Source of the DNA: Candidatus Saccharimonadota bacterium
GTDB taxonomy: Bacteria; Patescibacteriota; Saccharimonadia; Saccharimonadales; Saccharimonadaceae
DNA length: 64,000 nucleotides
Direction of reading: 5' to 3'
Assembly (NCBI GenBank): GCA_009785325.1
Contig: WQWN01000006.1
Location: 1 to 64,000, forward strand
Part shown: positions 7,016-15,308 of the stretch, piece after piece
Position numbering within the stretch: the stretch's first letter is position 1
Layout: each line of letters begins with the position of its first letter
Position numbers and translations under genes: made by a program
Notes under the pieces: model-generated
The model's input: the letters and a program-made list of their open reading frames with translations, nothing else
Databases searched by the model: none
Told to the model about the DNA's origin: nothing

Positions 7016-7945
7016 ATGCACGATCGCAACCCCGAACTAGAACCAGGATTAAAAAGCGCCGAACGAGACAGTTCCGCCGAACATCTCACCGACCCTACAA
7101 AAGTCTACCGCAAAAACAGCGGCGAGTATTTCGTCAGAATCGACGACGCAGAAATACCCGCTACCATAGAAATGGGCGTCAATATGACTCCAGAAGTCAC
7201 CTATGAACTGGACGGCGAATTAATCACAGAATCCGCCATTATTGAGCAAGAATACAGTTACGGAAATTTTTCTAATTCCGAACAACTAAACGATCCAGAC
7301 ACAATCGATCCTATCGACCGCCAGTTCGGTATGGATGCTATCAATGTCGACCTAGACTCCCTAGACGGAGAGGGACTCTCTTCGCAGGAGTCCGCAAACG
7401 CCTTAAACGACCATACAAATGCTGCAGTTACAAAAATTTCTGCCGCTACAATCAGTAATAACTCCATTGAAGAGGCTCGCACTGATGCTGCACACCTTAT
7501 CGCAAACACACACGACGCTATGAGAAGCGCCACTCGCGAACTCGACCCAAACGCTTCGCGCATCCTCCAAGAACAGGCCGACACAGTCGTCTCCGAAACG
7601 ATGCAAAGAGTTAGTACCGCCGAATCCACCACCGATGTTCGCGAAGCTGTCGCTGAAACTTTCGTCGGCAATCAAGAAAACGCCCAACTATCTTCACTCA
7701 CAGACCAGTTATCCGTCGACCCTTCCACTAGAAACCTCGATCGTATCGTCGGCAAAAAAGTCGATACTGTCCCAGAAATCCTAGCCGCCGCCAATGTCGT
7801 CGCTGCCTCTCGTGAAAGATTAAAGCAACGAGCCGACTCCTCTCTCGAAGACACAGAGGATGTTCTTACCGAACTCGATCTCGACCCAGAGTTTGACGAC
7901 CCAGAGTCAAAATCTTCATACCTAGACCTACTCGACGCCGCATAA
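7016..7945 (+). CDS. Hypothetical cytoplasmic protein, 309 residues
   Basis: No family is recognised. There is no signal peptide or membrane span. It is very acidic, rich in Asp/Glu/Ser/Thr/Ala, with long helical stretches in the second half (RTDAAHLIANTHDAMRSATR, SRILQEQADTVVSETMQRV) and a strongly acidic C-terminus. The first 90 residues look like a small beta-rich domain (VYRKNSGEYFVRIDDAEIPA). The promoter is the best consensus in the window, so high expression is likely. Similar acidic helical proteins occur at 34238 and 36656, and together they look like abundant scaffold or adaptor proteins, but that is speculation. Confidence 0.7.
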   Translation: MHDRNPELEPGLKSAERDSSAEHLTDPTKVYRKNSGEYFVRIDDAEIPATIEMGVNMTPEVTYELDGELITESAIIEQEYSYGNFSNSEQLNDPDTIDPIDRQFGMDAINVDLDSLDGEGLSSQESANALNDHTNAAVTKISAATISNNSIEEARTDAAHLIANTHDAMRSATRELDPNASRILQEQADTVVSETMQRVSTAESTTDVREAVAETFVGNQENAQLSSLTDQLSVDPSTRNLDRIVGKKVDTVPEILAAANVVAASRERLKQRADSSLEDTEDVLTELDLDPEFDDPESKSSYLDLLDAA

Positions 7946-7982
7946 AACACGCCTCTTCACACCCAGACAACTAAACTCATCA

Positions 7983-8011
7983 TTGACTATCCGGCTATAC
8001 TATTGTACAGT
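7983..8011 (+). promoter_or_regulatory. Promoter for the 8108 gene
   Basis: TTGACT, 17 nt, TACAGT. The leader is about 90 nt and contains the hairpin CCACT...AGTGG (about 8034-8051). The helicase promoter at 48506 has identical hexamers and spacing. Confidence 0.7.
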
Positions 8012-8107
8012 TAATAGCCCAGTTGGGGGAGTGCCACTTCTTGACGTAGTGGACAACCCTAGCGGTGCAAATTAATAATCTATAGGATATGAAAGGAGAT
8101 CGTTTTT

Positions 8108-9097
8108 ATGATGAGTGTCAGAAAAAATCCCACACAGACCAAAAAACAAATCCTTAAGTTTCTCAAGAACCGAGGCGGAGTCCTGCGGTCTGGTCAAGTC
8201 GAAGTTTGGCAAGTTATATATGGAAAGATATTCAGAAAGGGGTGGGCGCGATCGCACCATCAGAATATCATGGCACTGGAGGAGTATATTCTAGCGCTCG
8301 AAGATACTGGTCAAGTCGTCTTACGTCGCAACCCTGGCGGACTCTGCAATTACATTGCACTTTCCGACGCTGATGATTCTCAACTGCAGACTGGCGGTGA
8401 ACTACAGCCAAGTGAGTTAGAAGAACTCTTTGCTAATATGTCGAGCGATTATTATCGCATGGAAAAAGAACTTGAACAGGCGCAAGATGACGCCGACGCT
8501 GCCCTACGACTAGCGAGCGAACACGAACAAGCGAAAAATACTGCAGAATCAGATAGGGATGCAGCTCTCAAAGCCCGAGACCACTCACTAGAAGAGCTAA
8601 GAAAAATTCAGGAATCAACAGAACACACAAGAGTTGCAGTTATCGTGGATGATTTGGGGGGGCAACTTGCTGCCGCGCAAGCCAGTGACCGTAAAGCTCA
8701 GCTTGCAATTATCACAAAAGACGGAGAGATCACTACTCTCACCACGAAACTCGACGACATCAAAACGCAACTCTCTGATCAGAAAGAAACCAATGGCCGT
8801 CTGCAGGATAAACTAAAGACAGCTATTAGCGCCCGCAAGGCCGACAATAAAACCGCTGCTGAAACTATTAAGAGACTTGAGAGTGAACGAGACAAAGCTC
8901 TTAGCGGCGATGGCCTTACTGCTCCAAAAGCTATAGCTTCAGCTCTTTATGCTATAGATGGCGTACTTGACCAGATGCGCGTAATTCTTCTCGAAGACCT
9001 AGCAGATTGCTGCATCAAGTACGTCCCTACCGACAAGCAAGATAAATTCCGTGCCGAAATCGCTGCAGCTCACAAAAAAATGTCCCGTCGTAAATAA
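8108..9097 (+). CDS. Coiled-coil protein with possible winged-helix N-terminus
   Basis: A 329-residue protein. Residues 1-85 look like a small helical DNA-binding type domain (TKKQILKFLKNRGGVLRSGQ then ALEEYILALEDTGQVVLRR). About residues 110-270 form a long Ala/Glu/Lys-rich coiled coil. A C-terminal domain of about 55 residues follows (IASALYAIDGVLDQMRVILL) with two adjacent Cys (DCCIKYVPTD). A strong SD (AAAGGAG) lies 9 nt before the ATG, and the gene has its own promoter and a strong terminator. It may be a nucleoid or segregation-type protein, but no family is recognised. Confidence 0.72.
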   Translation: MMSVRKNPTQTKKQILKFLKNRGGVLRSGQVEVWQVIYGKIFRKGWARSHHQNIMALEEYILALEDTGQVVLRRNPGGLCNYIALSDADDSQLQTGGELQPSELEELFANMSSDYYRMEKELEQAQDDADAALRLASEHEQAKNTAESDRDAALKARDHSLEELRKIQESTEHTRVAVIVDDLGGQLAAAQASDRKAQLAIITKDGEITTLTTKLDDIKTQLSDQKETNGRLQDKLKTAISARKADNKTAAETIKRLESERDKALSGDGLTAPKAIASALYAIDGVLDQMRVILLEDLADCCIKYVPTDKQDKFRAEIAAAHKKMSRRK

Positions 9098-9122
9098 GCA
9101 TAGTATCCTATGTGATTATATA

Positions 9123-9146
9123 AAACCCGCCACTCCTGGCGGGTTT
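9123..9146. terminator. Bidirectional terminator, 8108 gene / tRNA-Ser(CGA)
   Basis: AAACCCGCCA-CTCC-TGGCGGGTTT, a perfect 10-bp stem with A and T flanks. Confidence 0.92.
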
Positions 9147-9163
9147 ATCTATCTTTTACAAAA

Positions 9164-9251
9164 TGGCGGAAGCGAGAGGATTCGAACCTCCGAGACATTT
9201 CTGCCTACACGATTTCGAGTCGTGCGCCTTCAACCACTCGGCCACGCTTCC
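9164..9251 (-). tRNA. tRNA-Ser (anticodon CGA)
   Basis: An 88-nt class II tRNA with acceptor GGAAGCG/CGCTTCC, discriminator G, encoded CCA and anticodon stem CACGA/TCGTG around CTCGAAA (CGA). Confidence 0.96.
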
Positions 9252-9320
9252 ACCCACCATTCTACCACCTACCCTTATGATCCTCAATAAACACCTCGTT
9301 TTACTTTATCTATCAAACCG

Positions 9321-10922
9321 CTAAACCATCTCCCGCCGTCGATACGTCAAAACTCCCACCGTAATCAATCCAACCGCCACAACCGCCGTCACCATGAGAG
9401 GCAAGAAACTCACACTCTCCCCCATCATCACCTCCGGCGCCCATCCAAACGGAGTCAACCTACTCGTCCATTCTGGCAGCCCCATCATCCCCCCGAAATA
9501 CGACACAAAAAACGCGAACAATAGGAAAATCCACGCAAATCCCGCTTTTTTTGGCGCCACCCCCACCAGAAGTATCCCTATTCCGATCATCACCCAAATC
9601 GCTGGCATATAAACCATCACCGCCCTGAAAATCTCCCCGAAAACAATCGGTTCTTCCATCGTCGCCATCCCCGCACCCCACAGTCCCACTATCGCCATCA
9701 TCACAGAAACAAAACTAAACACCAGCGTTGGCACTAGATATGATCTAATAACTTTCCCACGACTCACTGCTCCCGCCAGTATCATCTCCAGCCGTCCACG
9801 CTTCTCTTCCCCTCTCACTTTCAGTAACATAATCAAACACGGCACACATGCAAACACCGCCATGATCAACATCAAAACACTCACAAATGCCCGCGCCACA
9901 TCTTCGCCCTCAGCTACTCCGCCCGTCATCTGCGCGATCGTATCCGCAAAAGATTCTGTATCACCCAAAACCGATCCATAACTCGCACCGAGAAGCATCA
10001 GTCCCACCAGCCACGCGATCATCATCCATCGCATCAGTCTCAAACTCAGCCCTATCGGTCGCACCAACAACCCCGACGCACGCGCTCTCCCAGGTTTCGC
10101 AGGTATAAATCCTTGATCCATATCGCGAATAGCATTTAGCCAAAACGCTTTCACGACCAGTACAGCCGCAATTCCTAAAAGCACCCAGATCGGCCACCAA
10201 TAATTTCCTACCGCCGCCTCTGTCCGAAGCACCAGCCCTAGCGGCGACATCCTCGCCAAAACTTCACTATTCATATCTCCCGCCGCTCGCATCAGGTAAC
10301 TGCCGATCAGGAAAATCATTGACATCCCGATCGCTCCTCGCGCTGTTTGACAGAGCTGCGCCGCCACTGCCGCCACGCCCGCAAACACCAGCCCTACCGC
10401 CGCGATCCCCATTCCGTACAAAATCGATCCTGCCCAGTCAATTGACTCAATTCCTAGCACCGATAACCCCACCCCGATCAGCGCACCAATCACTAAATTC
10501 ACCACCAGCGCCACTATCAGCACCGCACTTAGCCCCGCCAAGTGTCCCACTGGAAGTGATCTTAAAACTTCTTCTCTCCCTAACTCCTCATCTCTCCGCG
10601 TATATTTCACGACAAAGAAAATATTCATCACCGCAATCGCAATCGCCATAAAAACCAGCATCATATGCACATTCATCGCACCGACCGTGTAGTCGTCCAG
10701 CGCCGTACTATCACCGACCATCGCCACCATCGCAGGATTTCCCATCGCCACCGCCATTCCCTGCCTAGCTTCTTCAGTATCGTACATCTGATTAAACGCC
10801 ACTGGCACCGCCACAGCAAACCCTAGCAGTCCTACGGTCCAGATCGCCAGTGCTAGCCACTCCCGCCTAAACACAAACTTTACGAGAAGCCCACTTCCCT
10901 TCGCTAATCTCTCAAAAATCAT
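9321..10922 (-). CDS. ABC exporter permease (tetronasin-resistance-like, ABC-2 type)
   Basis: A 533-residue integral membrane protein with about 12 hydrophobic spans in two repeated halves. Each half opens with a span and a large loop before a cluster of helices (AIAIAVMNIFFVVKYTRRDEELGREE and VLMLIMAVFACVPCLIMLLKVRGEEKRGR). The RRDEELGR/RGEEKRGRLE motif is typical of the ABC permeases that partner a single ATPase in antibiotic or peptide export. The start at 10922 is preferred because GGAGGAG lies 7 nt upstream, just after the ATPase stop. The next gene upstream, 10927, encodes the ATPase. The substrate is unknown. Confidence 0.85.
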   Translation of the reverse strand: MIFERLAKGSGLLVKFVFRREWLALAIWTVGLLGFAVAVPVAFNQMYDTEEARQGMAVAMGNPAMVAMVGDSTALDDYTVGAMNVHMMLVFMAIAIAVMNIFFVVKYTRRDEELGREEVLRSLPVGHLAGLSAVLIVALVVNLVIGALIGVGLSVLGIESIDWAGSILYGMGIAAVGLVFAGVAAVAAQLCQTARGAIGMSMIFLIGSYLMRAAGDMNSEVLARMSPLGLVLRTEAAVGNYWWPIWVLLGIAAVLVVKAFWLNAIRDMDQGFIPAKPGRARASGLLVRPIGLSLRLMRWMMIAWLVGLMLLGASYGSVLGDTESFADTIAQMTGGVAEGEDVARAFVSVLMLIMAVFACVPCLIMLLKVRGEEKRGRLEMILAGAVSRGKVIRSYLVPTLVFSFVSVMMAIVGLWGAGMATMEEPIVFGEIFRAVMVYMPAIWVMIGIGILLVGVAPKKAGFAWIFLLFAFFVSYFGGMMGLPEWTSRLTPFGWAPEVMMGESVSFLPLMVTAVVAVGLITVGVLTYRRREMV

Positions 10923-10926
10923 CTTA

Positions 10927-11664
10927 CTACTCCTCCGCCCCTGTGTTCTCTTCACCGTCTTTCTTGTAGTGTTTCATAAAAATCTCTTCCAGCCCCTTAT
11001 CTTTCGCGAGCCGCTTCATATCCTCCATCACGCCCACCTGCACGATCTTCCCCTCTTTGATAATTCCCACGCGGTCACACAGAAGCGCCACTTCTTGCAA
11101 AATATGACTCGACAAAAAAACTGTCTTGCCAGCTTCTTTCAACTTCATCACTTCGTCCCGAAACACTTGCTCCATCAGAGGGTCCAGTCCGCTCGTCGGC
11201 TCATCCAAAATGTAAAGATCAGCATCGCTCGCCAGTGCTGCCACTAGTGCCACTTTCTGTCGATTACCCTTTGAGTACGTACCGCATTTTTTCGTCACAT
11301 CCAACTCAAATCTTTTCACTAGTTCCTCTCGCCGCTTTTCATTCGCCGCTCCGCGCAGTTTCATAAACAGATCAATCACTTCCCCGCCCGTCAAATTCGA
11401 CCACAAATTCACATCTCCTGGCACATACGCGATCTTTTTGTGGATCTCCACCGCATCTTTCCAAGCATCTCCTCCTAGCACTTTCACGTCCCCACTCGTC
11501 GCCCGATAAATCCCTAGTATCGTCCGAATCGTCGTCGTCTTCCCTGCCCCATTCGGCCCAATAAATCCAAAAACCTCCCCCTTCTCCACCTCCAAATTCA
11601 CCCCATCCAGCGCCGTAAACTTCCCAAACCTCTTCGTTAAATCCTTAATCTTAATCGCTGACAT
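10927..11664 (-). CDS. ABC transporter ATP-binding protein
   Basis: A 245-residue nucleotide-binding subunit. Walker A is GPNGAGKTTT near residue 36. The signature loop YSKGNRQK replaces the usual LSGGQ (a form common in exporters of this class), and Walker B is LYILDEPTSGLDP. The switch His is in LSSHIL. It is co-transcribed with the permease, with 4 nt between stop and the next ATG, and starts 15 nt after the propeller-like gene at 11680. It supplies ATP hydrolysis at the inner face of the membrane for the 9321 permease. Confidence 0.93.
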   Translation of the reverse strand: MSAIKIKDLTKRFGKFTALDGVNLEVEKGEVFGFIGPNGAGKTTTIRTILGIYRATSGDVKVLGGDAWKDAVEIHKKIAYVPGDVNLWSNLTGGEVIDLFMKLRGAANEKRREELVKRFELDVTKKCGTYSKGNRQKVALVAALASDADLYILDEPTSGLDPLMEQVFRDEVMKLKEAGKTVFLSSHILQEVALLCDRVGIIKEGKIVQVGVMEDMKRLAKDKGLEEIFMKHYKKDGEENTGAEE

Positions 11665-11679
11665 ATTCCTCCTTTTGTT

Positions 11680-13032
11680 TTAAATCCCCTCGATCCTCAC
11701 TCGATACGCCGCCATCATCGTCCCCATCCGCTGGTTTACAGTAAAATACAAATACCCATCATGAATCGTCGACAGCTTCTGAATGGGTCTTTCTCTACTC
11801 CTCGCCATAATACTAAACGTCTCCCGAGTAGATACGTTCGAAACCAGCACAGCACTATTTGTGAGTAGTAGAAATCTCTCATCGTCATACCACATCAAAT
11901 CCTCTCGACTTGTTGTGATTGCAGGTAGACTGTACAATTCATCACCATTAAGAGCGTTATAGATAGTAATTACACTACTGTTCATTACCGCCAAATAACT
12001 ACCATTCGGCGATAGCGAGATAGCGAATATATCATCTCGATTTTCTAGCTCAATCACAACACCTTCTCCGCCACTTCTTGACTCGATAACGATCCTCGTC
12101 TCCTCTAAATACTGGTTAGGAGGAGTCTCGTGTGGGTAGTCGGAGTACACCTCCTCAATATACCCATAGTACACCGAAAAAGGATCAACGAAATCCCTTC
12201 CATATAATACTGCGATACTTGTATTGTTCGCCGAAACAATTAGATCTCTACTCGCCGAAGCAATTAGCTCAGAGTCTCGTAGACCTATCTCAGAGACACC
12301 ATTCGCACTCACTTCAAAGATTACGCGCCTAGCACGATCCACTACATACATTCGGTCGCCACTACAAGATATATCTACATCTACATTTACCAATCTTCCA
12401 TCAGTTACATGCATCGTGCGATAAGTATCACTTACTAAATTATATATAGAGACACCATAATCACCAGTGACCCCAAAATAGTCTCCCGAACCAATCAACA
12501 TCACCTCTTCATCCGAAATCCTACATGCTCCCCCCACTTGCTTCAATCCTAAATTCAGATCTCTGAACCCATGCGGAAAATGCACCAAAGGCATACTGCT
12601 AGGCCTATAGCCCATAACTACACCGTCACCTAGAGGGACTATGCTCTCAAACAGTCTATTTGAGATCTGGCTGGGTTCTAAGTGAAGCGCTCTCGGACGA
12701 ACTCTCGTCGGTCTGATCCAACTCCGGACGCGTACTTGAGTAATATACACAGACCCGTCGCCCAGTAAAACATCTATAATGTATTCACCCTTGGAAATAT
12801 TCGCACTCCTACCAAAAAAACGCTCCCTAGTTAATTCACTAGGAGATCCATACAAAACCCTCTCAACTCCCACCCCACCTTCAGTAACGATAACTAATCT
12901 CCCATAATTCAGTTCCATGTAGATAAAGTAAATGATTGTCGGCAAGATCAGAAGCGCACACAGTGCTATAGCCACTGCTCTTTTATGGTTCGCGATAAAA
13001 TCTTGAATATTTTCTAGACTCTTATTATTCAT
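11680..13032 (-). CDS. Membrane-anchored protein with propeller-like ectodomain
   Basis: A 450-residue protein with a short cytoplasmic tail and one membrane span (AVAIALCALLILPTIIYFIYM, about residues 20-42). A large exterior domain follows. It opens with a PEGA-like beta segment (YGRLVIVTEGGVGVERVLYG) and continues with repeated beta blades (DRMYVVDRARRVIFEV, GSYLAVMNSSVITIYN, ERFLLLTNSAVLVSN), which suggests a WD40 or YVTN-type propeller. The ATG overlaps the upstream stop as TGATG, with GGGAGG upstream, so it is translationally coupled to the hydrolase gene. It is the last gene of the secretion operon. A scaffold or adhesion role at the cell surface is inferred. Confidence 0.72.
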   Translation of the reverse strand: MNNKSLENIQDFIANHKRAVAIALCALLILPTIIYFIYMELNYGRLVIVTEGGVGVERVLYGSPSELTRERFFGRSANISKGEYIIDVLLGDGSVYITQVRVRSWIRPTRVRPRALHLEPSQISNRLFESIVPLGDGVVMGYRPSSMPLVHFPHGFRDLNLGLKQVGGACRISDEEVMLIGSGDYFGVTGDYGVSIYNLVSDTYRTMHVTDGRLVNVDVDISCSGDRMYVVDRARRVIFEVSANGVSEIGLRDSELIASASRDLIVSANNTSIAVLYGRDFVDPFSVYYGYIEEVYSDYPHETPPNQYLEETRIVIESRSGGEGVVIELENRDDIFAISLSPNGSYLAVMNSSVITIYNALNGDELYSLPAITTSREDLMWYDDERFLLLTNSAVLVSNVSTRETFSIMARSRERPIQKLSTIHDGYLYFTVNQRMGTMMAAYRVRIEGI

Positions 13033-15308
13033 CACCAATTCCTCCCTCTCTCGTTTGCTATTGCCCGCGCCATAGCTTCAGCTACAGCACCTCTGTTTGC
13101 TGTGAAGTTATCCATTGCGGGCATACTAGTATAAAACAGGGTCTCTAGGTAGACGACTGGAACTGCCTGCTCGTTAAAGAACCTTACAGTACCAACAGCG
13201 ACATCGACCGCATACGGATTTCCTCGAGGTGTATCAGTCGTTTCTACAATAGCGTCTAGTATTGCGCTACCTATAGCCCGCGAAGCCGGAGTTAATGGGC
13301 TTCCAGGGTGATTTACTATTACTGCTCTATTAGTAGCGTTCCAGCACGCAATAGTATTGCAGGCAGCTCCTGGTGCGTTAAAGTGTATCTCAATAACTAG
13401 CTGGTAGTCTCCCCATCTAAAGGTGTTGTTAGTATTCCTCCAGTGTAGAAACGGATCTACGTTCCATGACAATACTCTATCGTGGGGCACCCAACTATAA
13501 TCAGGGGTATTATTAGTAAGCATGGAAGCCATATAACTCGACATATTTTCTCCCATTCCCGACTCTACCATTAATACGTTTGCTATATCGGACGTAATAC
13601 CTATCGCTGCAAGCGCCTTTTGTAGGTCAGATGCAAGGTTTCGAGCTTCTACCTCTTCTGAATATCCGTCAGGCCTATGTAGGTGTGCCCTCCCCCTAGC
13701 ACCAAAAACATGTCCCGCAACGATCAATACGTCTCCATCTCCTGTACTGCCCATGTGACTTAAGAAATTCTCACCACTTGTAAAGTTACCACGACATGGG
13801 TCAAATGACCTCCTATTGCCGGAACATTCGGTCACTCTCCAAGAGTCAGTACCAGTATCGAAGTGCCAATGCTCAAAGTCAAGCTGATGAATCCCGAAGT
13901 TACAGGAGTTATCTGAAAGCCAATTATATTGGGCATTATTAGGGTGGTTTCTAGGTCTACAAAGAACTCCACTACCAGTATCACGCGGCTCATTCAGGCA
14001 GTTACCAAGGGTATTAAGTGGTGCTCCATTATCATCACGCATCTGGAAGTCTATGGCTAGCCCCCAGTCATGAAATGAACCACCACCACCCGCGCGAAAC
14101 GAACTCGTCGACTCTGGGCTGATTCCATCCTCTCTCATCGCCTGCACCATACTAGCAAACACTTCAGAAGCTCTACTATTCACAACAGGGTGTTCCCAGC
14201 CAAAGTTGCTGTGGTCGCCGAAGTTGCGTACAGCATCAATGTGGGCATTTATATCTGATCGATCTAGCATACATAACCTAACTCTATGACCAGCCACAGT
14301 ACGCACTCCAATGTCCGTAGTTCGAGGGTCACACGGTACACTCTCAGACTCCATATCTCGCACATTCCCTGGTCCTTCGACTCCTCCAACACTCCCTTGT
14401 CCGCCACCTCCACTTCCGCCAGCGCTGCCACCCCCCCCACCTATCGACATCCCAGCAAATTGGTCATAGTATCGTTGCGCATACCCTGCTCTCCGGTTCG
14501 CCGAATTCCAATAACTCGTAAATGTTGCGCCATTAGCTGTATTAACACTCGCAGGTCTCTCAAAACTAAACAGGAAAAATTCAGAAGCTAACTCTAGAGT
14601 AGTTATTTGCTTCATGACCTCTAATTCGCTGGAGCCAGTCGGAAAAACACTAGGCGTTCCTGGCGGAGAATTCCCAGATCGTGGTATTCTATTTCCCATT
14701 TCATAGATCACAAACTCTAGATTAAGTGCAACTAATTCCCGTACGTCATTGATACTTCTGCCACGCTCCAAGACACGTGTTATGAATTGATTACCACTAG
14801 GAGCGCCCTGACTGTAGATCTCAGGATTTTTAAAATAGTACAAGAGTCCATCGTTACTAGCCTGTATGTGGTTCATAAAAGAAACACGCCTGCCGAAAGA
14901 CCACTGTACCAGCCCTATTCCATACGATATGTTTGCATTCGCAAATAAGTTAAAATTCCCATTATTCCAGTGACTATTCATTAGCGCCTGCTCATGTCGC
15001 ACCGGATTTCCAGCACTCTCTCCAGCTATATTCCCCATAATCCCTGCCGCCTGCGCTGGTGTAAACCCAAACGAAACCAGCCCACTCCAGATCATTTCTT
15101 CAGCAGTATCACCAGTCACCACGACACGACCCATACCGCCACTCTGCGGCGGGCATATATCATTTTCATCGTCCAATTCAAAATATAGGATGTCATTAGA
15201 GGAGAAAAATTGAAACCTATAATATAGAGATGCATGAGCTATACTAGAACTCACAACTGACAACACTAGTGCACATAGTATTATAAAACCATTCCTCAAA
15301 GTCTTCAT
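13032..15308 (-). CDS. Secreted three-domain peptidoglycan hydrolase
   Basis: A 758-residue protein with a signal peptide (MKTLRNGFIILCALVLSVV, cleaved near AHA). Domain 1, about residues 68-290, resembles phage-tail lysozyme (GFTPAQAAGIMGNIAGESAG, ISYGIGLVQWSFGRR). After a Gly/Ser linker, domain 2 (about 335-495) is an M15/VanY-type peptidase with zinc motifs FHDWGLAIDF and DFEHWHFD. Domain 3 (about 525-758) is Amidase_3-like: VLIVAGHVFGARG, EEVEARN, VIEIHFNA and VVYLETLF supply the expected H, E, H and E. Together they could cut glycan, cross-link and stem peptide. Its ATG directly follows the upstream TAG. In T4SS operons this slot is normally a simple VirB1 transglycosylase, so this is an elaborate replacement. 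Confidence 0.85.
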   Translation of the reverse strand: MKTLRNGFIILCALVLSVVSSSIAHASLYYRFQFFSSNDILYFELDDENDICPPQSGGMGRVVVTGDTAEEMIWSGLVSFGFTPAQAAGIMGNIAGESAGNPVRHEQALMNSHWNNGNFNLFANANISYGIGLVQWSFGRRVSFMNHIQASNDGLLYYFKNPEIYSQGAPSGNQFITRVLERGRSINDVRELVALNLEFVIYEMGNRIPRSGNSPPGTPSVFPTGSSELEVMKQITTLELASEFFLFSFERPASVNTANGATFTSYWNSANRRAGYAQRYYDQFAGMSIGGGGGSAGGSGGGGQGSVGGVEGPGNVRDMESESVPCDPRTTDIGVRTVAGHRVRLCMLDRSDINAHIDAVRNFGDHSNFGWEHPVVNSRASEVFASMVQAMREDGISPESTSSFRAGGGGSFHDWGLAIDFQMRDDNGAPLNTLGNCLNEPRDTGSGVLCRPRNHPNNAQYNWLSDNSCNFGIHQLDFEHWHFDTGTDSWRVTECSGNRRSFDPCRGNFTSGENFLSHMGSTGDGDVLIVAGHVFGARGRAHLHRPDGYSEEVEARNLASDLQKALAAIGITSDIANVLMVESGMGENMSSYMASMLTNNTPDYSWVPHDRVLSWNVDPFLHWRNTNNTFRWGDYQLVIEIHFNAPGAACNTIACWNATNRAVIVNHPGSPLTPASRAIGSAILDAIVETTDTPRGNPYAVDVAVGTVRFFNEQAVPVVYLETLFYTSMPAMDNFTANRGAVAEAMARAIANERGRNW

